The notes under the pieces: generated by a model
What the model saw: only the letters and a program-made list of their open reading frames with translations
What the model was told of the DNA's origin: nothing
Database searches by the model: none
Part shown: positions 44,312-53,919 of the stretch, piece by piece
Layout: every line of letters begins with the position of its first letter
How positions within the stretch are numbered: the stretch's first letter is position 1
Translations under genes and position numbers: made by a program
Assembly: GCA_963771905.1 (NCBI GenBank)
Contig: CAVYVI010000009.1
Coordinates: forward strand, 744,001 to 808,000
Source: Palsa-147 sp963771905
Lineage (GTDB): Bacteria; Acidobacteriota; Terriglobia; Acidiferrales; UBA7541
DNA: 64,000 nt
Direction of reading: 5' to 3'

Positions 44312-45332
44312 ATTCGACGAGGAGGAATTCAACGAAGCCCAATACGCGCGCGAGTTGGCGGAGCATTTTCACACCGATCACCACGAAGAATTCGTGCGGC
44401 CGCGTGCACTCGAAGTCCTCGACAAGCTTGCATGGCATTTTGACGAGCCGTTCGCGGATTCTTCGGCCATCCCCACGTATTACGTTTCAGGCATCGCTCG
44501 GAGGCACGTGACAGTTGCGCTCGGAGGCGACGGGGGCGATGAAAATTTCGCCGGCTACCGCCGCTACTTCTACGATCAAATCGAAAATCAACGGCGCGCA
44601 TTTCTGCCGCAGTCTGTGCGTCGCGGGGTTTTTGGACCGCTCGGCAACGCGTATCCGGCGATCCCGCGTGCCCCACGATTCCTTCGCGCGAAAGCGACGC
44701 TGCAAAGTCTGGCGCGCTCGCCGCTCGAAGGCTACTTCCACGAAGTGTCGCTCTTCCGGGGAGACCTTAAATCGCAGCTCTTCACGCGCGATTTCCAGCA
44801 GAAGCTCGGCGGATATAATTCCCGCGACGTGTTGCAGCATTACTACGATCGCGCCGGCACCGACGACCTTCTCTCACGCATTCAGTACGTGGACATCAAG
44901 ACGTATCTCGCGGACGATATTCTTGCGAAAGTCGATCGCGCGAGTATGGCTGTTTCTCTTGAGGTTCGCGCGCCGCTTCTGGATCATCATTTGATGGAGT
45001 TGGCCGCGAAGATGCCGTCTTCCCTGAAGCTCCGCGGCCGCCATGGCAAGTACATTTTCAAGAAGGCCATGGCGACGGTCCTGCCGCCACAGACGATGAC
45101 GCGGAAAAAACAGGGATTCGGAGTGCCGCTGGGCCGGTGGTTTCGCGAAGACTTGCGCGAAGTGACGCACGACGCCATTTTCTCCGGCGATGAGGGCATT
45201 CTCGATCCGGCAACTCTGCGTAAAATTTGGAACGAGCACCAGCAAGGTCTGTACGACCGCTCGCCGCAGCTCTGGGCCATCCTGATGTTCCGCAAATGGA
45301 GGCAGGCATTTCAGCCTGAACACCAGCCATGA
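43446..45332 (+). CDS. asnB: Asparagine synthase-type amidotransferase 2
   Basis: A 628-residue class-II glutamine amidotransferase. Cys2 (MCGICGIFEYE), HRGPDDEG and LNGEIYNYPELR mark an intact glutaminase; FLSGGIDSSSIVAMM and LGGDGGDENFAGYRRY mark the synthetase. The first 866 bp are nearly identical to those of the gene at 55137-57011, which runs in the opposite direction; after the codons for CSIGF the two diverge sharply but stay homologous. It overlaps the next amidotransferase gene by ATGA. It probably amidates a carboxyl group in the EPS; whether it makes asparagine is not known. Confidence 0.9.
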   Translation: MCGICGIFEYERRDKIEEELVHRMAETIIHRGPDDEGIFTDAGLGFGFRRLSIIDLAGGHQPLSNEDGSLWVMLNGEIYNYPELRQDLESRGHRFATHSDTETIVHLYEEYGEECFRRLRGMFAIALWDSRQRKLLLARDRVGKKPLFYAADGKRIVFGSELKAILAANGLSREIDAEAVADYFSFGYIPAPKTIYRAARKLKPGHYLVASASGIRETQYWDISFAEVEERPEEEWCERLRHELCTATRIRLMSDVPLGAFLSGGIDSSSIVAMMSHLMKRAVTTCSIGFDEEEFNEAQYARELAEHFHTDHHEEFVRPRALEVLDKLAWHFDEPFADSSAIPTYYVSGIARRHVTVALGGDGGDENFAGYRRYFYDQIENQRRAFLPQSVRRGVFGPLGNAYPAIPRAPRFLRAKATLQSLARSPLEGYFHEVSLFRGDLKSQLFTRDFQQKLGGYNSRDVLQHYYDRAGTDDLLSRIQYVDIKTYLADDILAKVDRASMAVSLEVRAPLLDHHLMELAAKMPSSLKLRGRHGKYIFKKAMATVLPPQTMTRKKQGFGVPLGRWFREDLREVTHDAIFSGDEGILDPATLRKIWNEHQQGLYDRSPQLWAILMFRKWRQAFQPEHQP

Positions 45333-47221
45333 GCGGCATCTGCGGCATGTGCAAAATCGGCGCGGAGTTTTCGAGCGCGAACCTCGAGGCGATGCTCCGC
45401 GCGTTCGCGATGCCCGATGAATCGGGCCGCGACGGTTTCACGGGGAAATCCGTGGCGCTCGGCGTGGCGCGCCGCTGGGCCTTTCAGCAGATCGCTGCAG
45501 TGGACGGGATCCGGATCGCGGTGGACGCGGACCTGATCAACATTCCTGAGCTGATGGCTCATCTGAAAACGACGGATTCAAGCGTTGTCGATACGCTGCC
45601 GCTCGCGGAATTGCTGGCGCGCCTCTATCGCAGCGAAGGCGAGTCGTTTGTCGAGCGCCTGCACGGCGCGTTCGCGATTGCCGTTTGGGATGAACGCGCG
45701 CAGCGGCTTGTCCTGGCCATCGATCGCCTCGGCATCAAGAGTTTGTACTGGAGCAGCGAAGACGGAGAGCTGATTTTTGGATCGCGCGCGCGCGCTGTGC
45801 TGGCGGCGCTGGAGCGGCCAAGCGAAGTGAATCCGGCGGCGGTGATGCAGTTCCTGCTCTTCAGCGTGGTTCCCGCGCCGCTCACCAGCTACCGCGGCGT
45901 CGAGAAAATGCGCCCTGGCTATCGACTTATTTTCGAAAACGGCCACATCCGTCATGACTCCTATTGGGACCTCAACTACGACGAGAGCGACAGTCGCGAC
46001 GAGCGCGATTGGGCCGAGCAGATTCGCGAAGGGATGCGCGGCGCAGTCCATCGACACCTCGAAGGCCTGCGCGCGGAGACGTCCGGCGCGTACTTGAGCG
46101 GCGGGACGGATAGCAGCAGCGTGACCGCGTTCATGTCGGATGTCTTTTCGCCGACGCGAACGTTTTCGATTTTCTTTTCCGAATCGCGCTACGACGAGAT
46201 CGGCTATGCGCGCACAACGGCGGAACGCTTCCACACGCAGCACAACGAATTGCAATTGAGCCCTTCCGACGCTCTCGAGGCGATTCCGAAAATCGCAGAA
46301 TACTACGATGAGCCGTTCGCGAATTCGTCCGCGATTGGTTCGTACTTCTGCGCCAAACTGGCGCGCGAGAAAGGCGTCGAAACGCTTTTGGCGGGAGACG
46401 GCGGCGACGAATTATTCGCGGGAAACGAACGCTATGCCGCCGACAAGCGTTTTCAGATTTATCGTCGCGTGCCGAGGTGGCTGCGCCGCGGATTGCTCGA
46501 GCCGCTCACATCCCTGCTTCCCGACAACGAAAGCAAGCTGAGTTTGCCGCGCCGCTACGTTCGCCGGGCCAACATTTCAAATCCCGAGCGCATCTTTTCT
46601 TATGGACTGTTCCAGAGCTCGCCGGCAACCGAAGTTTTCACCTCCGATTTTCTGGCGCACGTTCCGCAGGCTTCATGGATGGACGTCATCAACGGCCACT
46701 TTCAACGGACGCGGGCATCGAGCGAGCTCAACCGGCTGATGTATATGGACCTCAAACTCATTCTTGCGGACAACGATCTTCGCAAAGTCAGTGGCACGGC
46801 GGAACTCGCGGGCGTGAATGTGCGCTACCCGCTTCTTGATGACCGCCTCGCAGAACTCTCGAGCCGTATTCCGTCGCGCTTGAAGCTCAAGGGCCAGGAG
46901 AAGCGCTACATATTCAAACAGGCGATGACCGGAATTTTGCCGGAGAAGGTGTTGTACAAGAAAAAGCACGGATTCGGCGTTCCGTTAGCGCTATGGTTCC
47001 TGAAAAACGAATCGCTAAATACTCTGATGCAGGACGTGCTGAATGATCGGCGGACACGGCAGCGCGGATACTTCCGCCCGGAATTTTTCGATCGTTTGAG
47101 CGGCCTGCATCGCAGCGAGCACGCCGGGTACTACGGCGAAGTGGTGTGGTACCTGGTCGCGCTTGAGCTGTGGCACCGCCAGCACCTCGAAAGCAATCGG
47201 GAAATGGCGGGAGTCCGTTGA
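45329..47221 (+). CDS. Asparagine synthase-like protein 3 with a degenerate glutaminase domain
   Basis: 630 residues with the fold of the neighbours but altered glutaminase signatures. The start is MSGICGMCKIG, so Cys is residue 5, not residue 2, and cannot be the N-terminal nucleophile after removal of Met alone. The RGPDDEG block is replaced by PDESGRDGF, and NGEIYN by DADLINIPEL. The synthetase half keeps the PP-loop YLSGGTDSSSVTAFM and LAGDGGDELFAGNERY. It may use ammonia from another subunit or free ammonia, or may be regulatory. The ATGA overlap with amidotransferase 2 suggests they work as a pair. Confidence 0.85.
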   Translation: MSGICGMCKIGAEFSSANLEAMLRAFAMPDESGRDGFTGKSVALGVARRWAFQQIAAVDGIRIAVDADLINIPELMAHLKTTDSSVVDTLPLAELLARLYRSEGESFVERLHGAFAIAVWDERAQRLVLAIDRLGIKSLYWSSEDGELIFGSRARAVLAALERPSEVNPAAVMQFLLFSVVPAPLTSYRGVEKMRPGYRLIFENGHIRHDSYWDLNYDESDSRDERDWAEQIREGMRGAVHRHLEGLRAETSGAYLSGGTDSSSVTAFMSDVFSPTRTFSIFFSESRYDEIGYARTTAERFHTQHNELQLSPSDALEAIPKIAEYYDEPFANSSAIGSYFCAKLAREKGVETLLAGDGGDELFAGNERYAADKRFQIYRRVPRWLRRGLLEPLTSLLPDNESKLSLPRRYVRRANISNPERIFSYGLFQSSPATEVFTSDFLAHVPQASWMDVINGHFQRTRASSELNRLMYMDLKLILADNDLRKVSGTAELAGVNVRYPLLDDRLAELSSRIPSRLKLKGQEKRYIFKQAMTGILPEKVLYKKKHGFGVPLALWFLKNESLNTLMQDVLNDRRTRQRGYFRPEFFDRLSGLHRSEHAGYYGEVVWYLVALELWHRQHLESNREMAGVR

Positions 47222-47228
47222 TGAGTCG

Positions 47229-48368
47229 ATGAGCGCGCGCGAACTCATTGCGGAGGGCCTGCATCGCTCGGGCGGATTGCGAGTGCTCGAGCGTGTTGCG
47301 CGATCGTATGAGGTGCGGCGCGACGCCAATTCGCGTTGGCCGCGGATGAGCCGCGTGGCCTCCGGAAAATTCGCGATACTTTGTTATCACCGCGTCGGGG
47401 CGGGCGGAATTCCGTTCTATTCCGAGTTGCCGGCCGAGGCATTCGAAGCGCAGATGAAGTTTTTGCGCAAGCACTATCGAGTCGTTTCACTCGAGCAGCT
47501 TCTTCGCGAAATCCGAGACCCGGAATCGAAGAGCCAAGCGGTCGCGATCACGTTCGACGATGGATACCGCGGCTTATACACAGAAGCGTTGCCGATTTTG
47601 AAGAAGTATCAGATTCCAGCGACGGTGTATCTGATTGCAGGCGCGGTCGAAACGGGTGAAGTCGCGTGGTACGACCGGATTTTTCTCGCACTGCAGACCG
47701 TGCCGGAGGGCGTTTTCGAAATCGAGCTCGGTCGCGCCTATCGATTTGATTTGGCGACGCCGGCCAGTCGCGTCGCCGCGGCTTCCCAAATCAACGCGTG
47801 TCTCCGGGAAATACCCGACGAGCGGCGCCGCGAGTACTGTGCTGCTTTGGAAAAGCGCGTCGCGCTCCCGCCGGACGAGTTGGTGAATCGGATGCTAAGC
47901 TGGGATCAGGTGCGAGAAATGGAACGAGCGGGGATTGTCTTCGGCGCGCACACGATGAGCCATCCGGCCCTGAGCCGGCTCAAACCGCAGGATGCCGAGC
48001 GGGAGCTTCGAGAATCGAGGCTGCTGATCGAGGAACGGCTGAAGCGTCCGGTGGCAGACTTCGCGTTTCCGTTTGGGAAGCCGGCGGACTGCGGGGAGGG
48101 CGCCGACGCGCTCCTCGAGCGTTGTGGATATCGCTCGGCGGTGACTACTTCCGACGGAATCAATCGAACCGGCGCGAATCCTTACCGGTTGCGCCGCCCC
48201 GGGATCGATTTGAATGGCCCGCTAAGTCTGTTTGCGTTTCACATGAACCAGGCCTTCCTCCGCGGACAAGAGGAGCCGGAAGCGGGCGCGCTTCCGCAAG
48301 ATTCGTCCGCCGTTGCCGCCGCAGATTCCGCGCGCGCAATGGAAAGCAGGGTCAAGCTAGATGCGTGA
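47229..48368 (+). CDS. Polysaccharide deacetylase (NodB-like)
   Basis: 379 residues from the ATG at 47229 (MSARELIAEGLHRSGG). The NodB domain is marked by ITFDDGYRGLYTEALPIL (metal and catalytic Asp) and IVFGAHTMSHPALSRL (His-x3-His metal ligands). It probably removes acetyl groups from N-acetyl sugars of the EPS or its lipid-linked intermediate. The N-terminal 45 residues are unassigned. No signal peptide is evident. The downstream O-ligase gene starts 8 bp before its stop. Confidence 0.87.
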   Translation: MSARELIAEGLHRSGGLRVLERVARSYEVRRDANSRWPRMSRVASGKFAILCYHRVGAGGIPFYSELPAEAFEAQMKFLRKHYRVVSLEQLLREIRDPESKSQAVAITFDDGYRGLYTEALPILKKYQIPATVYLIAGAVETGEVAWYDRIFLALQTVPEGVFEIELGRAYRFDLATPASRVAAASQINACLREIPDERRREYCAALEKRVALPPDELVNRMLSWDQVREMERAGIVFGAHTMSHPALSRLKPQDAERELRESRLLIEERLKRPVADFAFPFGKPADCGEGADALLERCGYRSAVTTSDGINRTGANPYRLRRPGIDLNGPLSLFAFHMNQAFLRGQEEPEAGALPQDSSAVAAADSARAMESRVKLDA

Positions 48369-49680
48369 TTTCGTCGTACTGACGATTATTCTCGGCTCGG
48401 TGCCGCTCTGTTTCATCCGCCCATATTTCGGGCTGCTGATGTGGACGTGGATTGCGTATTTCAATCCTCATCGGCTGACGTACGGCATCGCGTATAACTT
48501 CCCGGTTGCAACCGTCGTTGGAGTTCCGACGCTTGCCGGATTGATGCTGACGAAGGAGCGGAACCGCAACATTTTGACGCGCGAGACGATTCTCATGTTC
48601 GCGCTCGGGGTGTGGTTCGTCGTCAATTTCTGGTTTACTTCGCACCAGCCGCTTTTCGCCGGCCATGCCGATGATGGAAAGCTCATTCTCGTTCGCACCC
48701 TGAAGATCCTGCTCATGACCGTCGTCGCCGTTTTGTTGATCAACAACAAGGAAAAGCTCCGGACCATCTGCATGGTCATTGTGTTCAGCATCGGCTTCTA
48801 TGCCGTGAAGGGCGCCGCGTTCGGTTTCCGCACTTCGGCGGAATCGAGAGTCTGGGGTCCGCCGGGTACGTTTATTGAAGACAACAACTTCCTCGCGGCC
48901 GCAACGAACATGACCCTTCCGCTGCTTTTCTTTCTGGCACGTTCGGAAAAAAACAAGAAGGTACGGCTGCTATTGTGGTTTGTTTTCTTCTGCTCGATCG
49001 TTTCCGTTCTGCTGTCCTATTCCCGCGGCGGATTGCTGGGTCTGGCCACGGTTCTGTTCGTGCTCACGATGAAATCGCGTCACAAGATTCTGGCCGCCGG
49101 ACTCGTTACCGTTGCCGCCGTCATGGTGTTCTCCTACGCTCCCGGAAAATGGATGGCGCGCATGGACAACTTCCTGCACGGAAACCTCGATACTTCCGCG
49201 GAAGGACGATTGAACGCCTGGCATTTCGCGATCGTGCTGACACAGCATTACCCGATTACCGGCGGAGGATTTGAGACATTCACTCCTGAATTATTCGATC
49301 GCTTTACGCCCGATCGAACGTTCGCCGGTCCGCACAGCATCTATTTCGAGATGCTGGGAGAGCAGGGCTATGTAGGGCTGCTGCTTTTTCTCGCCTTGCT
49401 CGCGAGCTGCCACTATACGTACTGGCAAGTCCGGCATCGGGCTAAACGGATCCCACAGCTTTCGTGGATGGTGCCGTACACCTACATGTTCCAAATCAGT
49501 CTGCTGGCCTTTATGGTCAGCGGCGCGTTTTTGGCGATGGCGTACTTCGATTATTTTTGGCAGATCGTGGCGATGACGGCCGTGCTTCGCATTCTCTACC
49601 GTGACGAAGCAGCGCTTGCTCGGGTATCTGCGGAGCGCGCTCCCATGTTCACGCAGGTTGCCGAGGAAGTCGCGACGTGA
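48361..49680 (+). CDS. O-antigen ligase/polymerase-like membrane protein, exosortase A system (TIGR03097-like)
   Basis: A 439-residue protein with about ten membrane spans. The start MRDFVVLTIILGSVPLCFIR, then PYFGLLMWTWIAYFNPHRL, is characteristic of the family. The long periplasmic loop has AEGRLNAWHFA and ends with AGPHSIYFEMLGEQGYVGLL, which holds the His expected in Wzy/WaaL-type proteins. It polymerises EPS repeat units or ligates glycan to an acceptor at the periplasmic face. Its end overlaps a GTG that could start the next gene. Confidence 0.9.
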   Translation: MRDFVVLTIILGSVPLCFIRPYFGLLMWTWIAYFNPHRLTYGIAYNFPVATVVGVPTLAGLMLTKERNRNILTRETILMFALGVWFVVNFWFTSHQPLFAGHADDGKLILVRTLKILLMTVVAVLLINNKEKLRTICMVIVFSIGFYAVKGAAFGFRTSAESRVWGPPGTFIEDNNFLAAATNMTLPLLFFLARSEKNKKVRLLLWFVFFCSIVSVLLSYSRGGLLGLATVLFVLTMKSRHKILAAGLVTVAAVMVFSYAPGKWMARMDNFLHGNLDTSAEGRLNAWHFAIVLTQHYPITGGGFETFTPELFDRFTPDRTFAGPHSIYFEMLGEQGYVGLLLFLALLASCHYTYWQVRHRAKRIPQLSWMVPYTYMFQISLLAFMVSGAFLAMAYFDYFWQIVAMTAVLRILYRDEAALARVSAERAPMFTQVAEEVAT

Positions 49681-49754
49681 CCCGGCGCGCGAACGCACGA
49701 GGGGCTCTGCCGTCGCTAACCCGGCAGCGCGCCGGAGTGGAAACCCGAGGGGTT

Positions 49755-50933
49755 ATGAAGGAGACGTTTGTGGTTCATATAGAGCAGCTCTCTCGAACGG
49801 TTCGGCGTCCTATTTTATTCCTCACGCTCGCTCTCGTCTCATGGGCTGGCATGCCAAAGACCGCGCAAGCGCAATGGACCTGGAAATCCGTGACAGTGGA
49901 TAAGACAGGCGTCTCGACATCGATCGCCGTCGACGCGCACGGAGACGTGCATCTGGGCTATGGCACGGACGATGGGCAGGTGAAATATGCGTTCCGTCAG
50001 GCAGGAGTGTCGCGTTGGGACACCATCACGCTATCCGATGGCGGTGTTGATTTCGTAAGCCTGGCGCTGGATGCCACTGGCAGTCCGCACCTCTGCAGCA
50101 CTTTTCACCGGCTCAAATACTATGCTTTCAACGGCACGAAATGGAATGTCGAGGAAATAGCGCCCGACGCCGCCAACATCCAGTACTCATGTTCGCTGGG
50201 AATCGCGCCCGACGGCACTCCTCATCTCGCATGGTACAAGGTGGAAAATGCCGATCGCTCCAACTATCTGCATCTGAAATACGGATCGCTCGAAAACGGC
50301 GTTTGGGCGATTCACACCGTCGACTTCGACATGCAAACCGGCAAATGGGATTCCCTCGTCGTGGATTCGCATGGAGTCCCTCACTTGGCCTATGACGCAT
50401 TCGTGGACGGGCTGATGAAATACGCCGTGCGCACCGCGGATGGCTGGAATGTGAGCGTGGTCGATGCACGCAAGCCTGATTCTCCAGAATACAATGTTGG
50501 CATGGGGAACGCACTTCTGCTCGACGCGCAGGGGAAAGCGCACATCAGTTACTACACGACGCACACGCTGCGTTATGCGGTCCAGAACGGCGACACTTGG
50601 ACCGTGCAGGAAGTCGACCACGTTCCGGAGCCGCGTAGCTGGCTCGATTCCCGTACGGCGCTTGTGCTAGACAACGAAGGGAATCCGCACATCGTCTATC
50701 AGGATGGCACCGCTCTCAAGCATGCCTACTGGGATGGCAAGCAGTGGCGCTTTCAGTACATCACACCGCCGGGGTCCGACGCCCATCGCTTTCCGTCGAT
50801 AGCGATCGACAAGGATGACACTCTTTATGTGAGCTACCGCGATCCCGCCGATAGCTCACTCCAGGTGGCCATCGGGACGCCCGGCGGCGCTCCCGCCGCG
50901 CCCGCGTCCACCGACAAGAAGGAAACTCACTAA
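49755..50933 (+). CDS. Secreted repeat protein, probably a beta-propeller
   Basis: 392 residues from the ATG at 49755 (ribosome site GAGGGG); a GTG at 49677 is an alternative. A signal peptide (RRPILFLTLALVSWAGMPKT, ending AQAQ) is followed by about six repeats of a pattern like LALDATGSPHLCS, then YAFNGTKWNVE, recalling BNR/Asp-box-type propeller blades. It is the last gene of the main EPS operon and shares no obvious sequence with the other propeller protein at 33248. Exported; ligand unknown. Confidence 0.7.
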   Translation: MKETFVVHIEQLSRTVRRPILFLTLALVSWAGMPKTAQAQWTWKSVTVDKTGVSTSIAVDAHGDVHLGYGTDDGQVKYAFRQAGVSRWDTITLSDGGVDFVSLALDATGSPHLCSTFHRLKYYAFNGTKWNVEEIAPDAANIQYSCSLGIAPDGTPHLAWYKVENADRSNYLHLKYGSLENGVWAIHTVDFDMQTGKWDSLVVDSHGVPHLAYDAFVDGLMKYAVRTADGWNVSVVDARKPDSPEYNVGMGNALLLDAQGKAHISYYTTHTLRYAVQNGDTWTVQEVDHVPEPRSWLDSRTALVLDNEGNPHIVYQDGTALKHAYWDGKQWRFQYITPPGSDAHRFPSIAIDKDDTLYVSYRDPADSSLQVAIGTPGGAPAAPASTDKKETH

Positions 50934-51028
50934 TTGAGTTCGATCGATCCACGCAAGATTGCACAACATCATCAGCGCGCAAGAACAATTTGAAGTATCA
51001 ATCGAAGTATCGAGTGAATGCGGTATCG

Positions 51029-52285
51029 CTAGGAGATCGGCACAGTCGCTGAGCCGGTCGAGACTGGCGCGCTCGCTGCCGCCGAGGGCTTCGCGACGCT
51101 CGCGAGCACCGCGGCAAATTGCCGCGCCACTGTGGACCAACTGTAGTTTTCTTCCACCAAGCGTCGCGCGGCTTGCCCGAGCACATCGCGCTTCTGTGCA
51201 TCCTGCATCAGCGCCACCACGCGGGCTGCGAAGATTTCCGGTTCATCGGCGAGAATGATGTTTTGATCGTGGGTGACGGGAAGTCCTTCCGCGCCGAGCG
51301 ACGTCGATACGACTGCTTTTCCCTCCGCCATCGCTTCGAAAATTTTTATGCGCGTTCCGCCGCCGATGCGAAGCGGCACGACATAGACCGCGGCCTGATC
51401 CATATAGGGCCGAATATCATCGACCGTGCCCGTCACGCGAATGCGCGAATCGCGCGCGTTCAGCTCTCGCACTCGCGCCGAAGGATTTCGTCCCACCACC
51501 CATACTTCAGCATCGGGAATTGAGTGGCGGATCAGAGGTAGAATTTGGTCAACAAAATAGAGGATTCCATCCTCGTTCGGTGTCCAGTCCATCGAGCCAG
51601 TAAAGACCATCACGTTGGGCTGAATTTTTCCGGTCGATGGCCGGTAGAAATCGACATCCACACCCGTTTGAATGGTCGTGATTTTCTCGCGCGGAATCAG
51701 CTTCGAAAATGTATCGCGGTCGGTGTCGGAAACGGTAAGGACGGCGTCAGCCTGTTCGAGATAGCGGTGTTCGAGCCGCGCGATGGTCTTGTATTCGCGC
51801 CACGAAATGGCCTTCCAGACGGGGTTGCGCGAAACTTGAAAATGCCTCTGCCAGATTTGCGCTTCGACGTTGTGCGTAAAGAGAACCTTGGGGCATGGAA
51901 ATTCCCACGGAATCACCGCGCCGGTCAAAAAGAAATCGCAAACGATGACATCGTACGTTTCGCGGGCGAGGAGCGCGCGAACCTGCCGGGCGACGCGCGG
52001 CTGGCAATATTTCCTCATCGAATACGGCTGCAGCGAAAATAGATTCAACGCATAGTTCGCGTAATCGCCGGCCCCATTTTTCTCGGGCAGCTTCAAAGGA
52101 ATGCAAGTCACGCGGCGGAAATAGCGATTGAGCGCCGGATGGCCGTCATTCTCTTGCTCGGGATAAAACGTAACGAGGTCGACCTGATGCTGGCGCGCCA
52201 GTTCTTTCAGGAGATTGAAGCTGCGGATTTTTCCACCGGTGTCGAGCGGCACCAGGTCGCCGGACTTCACCCACAAAATATTCAA
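51029..52285 (-). CDS. Glycosyltransferase family 4 protein
   Basis: A 418-residue GT-B protein. The N-terminus MNILWVKSGDLVPLDTGGKI resembles the TIGR03087-type start. In the C-terminal half VVPLRIGGGTRIKIFEAMAE, then GKAVVSTSLGAEGL, marks the donor site. It follows the sugar dehydrogenase gene by 10 bp and so probably belongs to a two-gene unit; it may transfer the uronic acid made by that enzyme, which is an inference. It converges with the main operon at 50933. Confidence 0.87.
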   Translation of the reverse strand: MNILWVKSGDLVPLDTGGKIRSFNLLKELARQHQVDLVTFYPEQENDGHPALNRYFRRVTCIPLKLPEKNGAGDYANYALNLFSLQPYSMRKYCQPRVARQVRALLARETYDVIVCDFFLTGAVIPWEFPCPKVLFTHNVEAQIWQRHFQVSRNPVWKAISWREYKTIARLEHRYLEQADAVLTVSDTDRDTFSKLIPREKITTIQTGVDVDFYRPSTGKIQPNVMVFTGSMDWTPNEDGILYFVDQILPLIRHSIPDAEVWVVGRNPSARVRELNARDSRIRVTGTVDDIRPYMDQAAVYVVPLRIGGGTRIKIFEAMAEGKAVVSTSLGAEGLPVTHDQNIILADEPEIFAARVVALMQDAQKRDVLGQAARRLVEENYSWSTVARQFAAVLASVAKPSAAASAPVSTGSATVPIS

Positions 52286-52295
52286 CGCGGGATCC

Positions 52296-53621
52296 TTACC
52301 AGCAGATTCCTTCGTAGCGTTCGTGGCCGGTCAATCGCGCCTTCTTATCCAGATGTACGAGGTCGATGAGGATTTGGCCGGGCTTCAAAGTCGCGGCGAG
52401 GGTTTCCTTGTCCACCGCTTTCGTGCCGAGGAGCACGACTTCGGCGTTCGCGATCACTTCGCGCGCGTTCTCATGCAGCAAGCTTCCGATGTGAGGAATC
52501 ACGTCGGTGATGAACTGGCGATTCGAGCCGATGAGCTGGCCGAGGGCCACGTTCGCGTCCCAGATTTGAATCTGGCAGCCTTCGCCGAGGAGTCGCTTGG
52601 CGAGATGGACGAGCGGGCTTTCGCGCAAATCGTCGGTTCCCGATTTGAAGCTCAATCCCAGCATGCCCACTTTCTTCTTGCCGGTGCGCAGCACCGATTC
52701 CACCGCGCGCTCGATGTGTTCGTTGTTGCTCGGCAGCAGCGATTCGAGAAGCGGCAAACGCAGATCCAGCTCCTTCGCGCGATACGTCAGCGCGCGCAGA
52801 TCTTTCGGCAGGCACGAGCCGCCAAACGCGAAGCCGGGCTTGAGGTATGCCGTGGAAACATTCAAGTGTGTGTCCGACGTGAAAATTTCCGTGACCGCCT
52901 GCGTGTCCACGTCCAGTTCCTTGCAGAGCGTGCCGATTTCGTTGACGAAACCGACCTTCAGCGCGTGGAAGGCGTTGCAAACATACTTCACCATTTCCGC
53001 CGTTGCTGGATTCGTCTGAAAGATCGGCGCGGGTGCAAATTCGAAGAGTTCGCGCACGGGCGTGACATCGCAGCCTGCCGCGGCGCCGACGATCGTGAAC
53101 GGCGGCTCGAAGAAATCGCTCACAGCCGTGCCTTCCCGCAGAAATTCCGGCACGAAGCACACCGCAAAATCCGGTCCGACGCGCTTCCCGCTCGCCTTTT
53201 CGAGAATCGGCATCACCACATTTTCGGTCGTGCCCGGAAGGACGGTGCTGCGCATCACCACCCAGTGATACACGTTCTTCACGCGCAGCGCCTCGCCGAT
53301 TTCGCGGCAGACGTGTTCAATGCCGCCGAGATCCAGTTTGCCGTTGCGCTGGCTCGGCGTGCCGACGGAGATAAACGAAATTTCGGTTTCCTGAATCGCG
53401 CGCTTGGGATCAGTGGTCGCATGCAAACGGCACGCTCGGCTCGATTCCGCAATCATTTCATCCATCTTGGGTTCGAGGATCGGGCTTTTGCCGGATTCCA
53501 GCGTCTGGACCTTCGACGGATTTACATCCACGCCCAGGACGCGGTTGCCCTTCTGGGCAAGGCAGGCGGCCGTCACGGCTCCCACGTAGCCGAGTCCGAA
53601 AATGCTGACAGAACGAGTCAT
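52296..53621 (-). CDS. algD: Nucleotide-sugar 6-dehydrogenase, GDP-mannose type (AlgD-like)
   Basis: 441 residues. The NAD site is VSIFGLGYVGAVTAACLA; PEFLREGTAVSDFFEPP and FAFGGSCLPKDLRAL with catalytic Cys270 complete the family pattern. Leu in SCLPKD and the spacing of the motifs favour GDP-mannose 6-dehydrogenase over UDP-glucose dehydrogenase, but this is not certain. The enzyme makes GDP-mannuronate (or UDP-glucuronate), an acidic sugar whose carboxyl could be the target of the amidotransferases. A sigma-54-type promoter lies 50 nt upstream. Confidence 0.85.
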   Translation of the reverse strand: MTRSVSIFGLGYVGAVTAACLAQKGNRVLGVDVNPSKVQTLESGKSPILEPKMDEMIAESSRACRLHATTDPKRAIQETEISFISVGTPSQRNGKLDLGGIEHVCREIGEALRVKNVYHWVVMRSTVLPGTTENVVMPILEKASGKRVGPDFAVCFVPEFLREGTAVSDFFEPPFTIVGAAAGCDVTPVRELFEFAPAPIFQTNPATAEMVKYVCNAFHALKVGFVNEIGTLCKELDVDTQAVTEIFTSDTHLNVSTAYLKPGFAFGGSCLPKDLRALTYRAKELDLRLPLLESLLPSNNEHIERAVESVLRTGKKKVGMLGLSFKSGTDDLRESPLVHLAKRLLGEGCQIQIWDANVALGQLIGSNRQFITDVIPHIGSLLHENAREVIANAEVVLLGTKAVDKETLAATLKPGQILIDLVHLDKKARLTGHERYEGICW

Positions 53622-53669
53622 CTAAGCTCCTGAGACGAGAGAATAGTAGCATCCCTAGGCAAAGATTTT

Positions 53670-53687
53670 AGCAATCGAGGTGCCGAA
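53670..53687 (-). promoter_or_regulatory. Sigma-54-type promoter of the sugar dehydrogenase gene
   Basis: On the minus strand the site reads CGGCACCTCGATTGCT, with GG at 53684-53683, GC at 53672-53671, 10 bp between, and GGCAC plus TTGCT in full. It is 50 nt before the ATG at 53621, like the other sigma-54-type sites in this locus. Confidence 0.78.
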
Positions 53688-53704
53688 CGAGTCGCCGACA
53701 CGCG

Positions 53705-53732
53705 TTGCAGCGCAGATTAAACCCTTTATAAT
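53705..53732 (+). promoter_or_regulatory. Probable sigma-70 promoter facing the glycosyltransferase at 53920
   Basis: A perfect TATAAT at 53727-53732 stands 16 bp after TTGCAG (53705-53710), a poor -35 match. It points to the glycosyltransferase gene, which would have a leader of about 180 nt. It overlaps nothing else and is divergent from the sigma-54-type site. Confidence 0.4.
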
Positions 53733-53919
53733 CTGTTTATTACGAAGGCATGTCGATCCAGAAACAACTCAATTCAGCGATCATGCCGCGGCGGGAAATG
53801 CCTTACTGTTTTCTGCGAGCGGATTACTAACCCGCCCATCCTCAACCGCGTGCTGCCCCATACTCCGCGGCGAGTGTTGTAATGTGAGTGCGACAGCGGC
53901 CTTTGCCGTCACTGCAAGA

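Noticed and set aside
52215..53633. 472-codon plus-strand frame over the sugar dehydrogenase gene
   Set aside because: The minus strand encodes a complete dehydrogenase with all motifs; the plus-strand frame is its shadow.
53680..53919. N-terminal extension of the glycosyltransferase frame from 53680
   Set aside because: The 80 extra residues are unlike any glycosyltransferase, contain the TATAAT promoter sequence, and MKILTFTS at 53920 is the usual family start.
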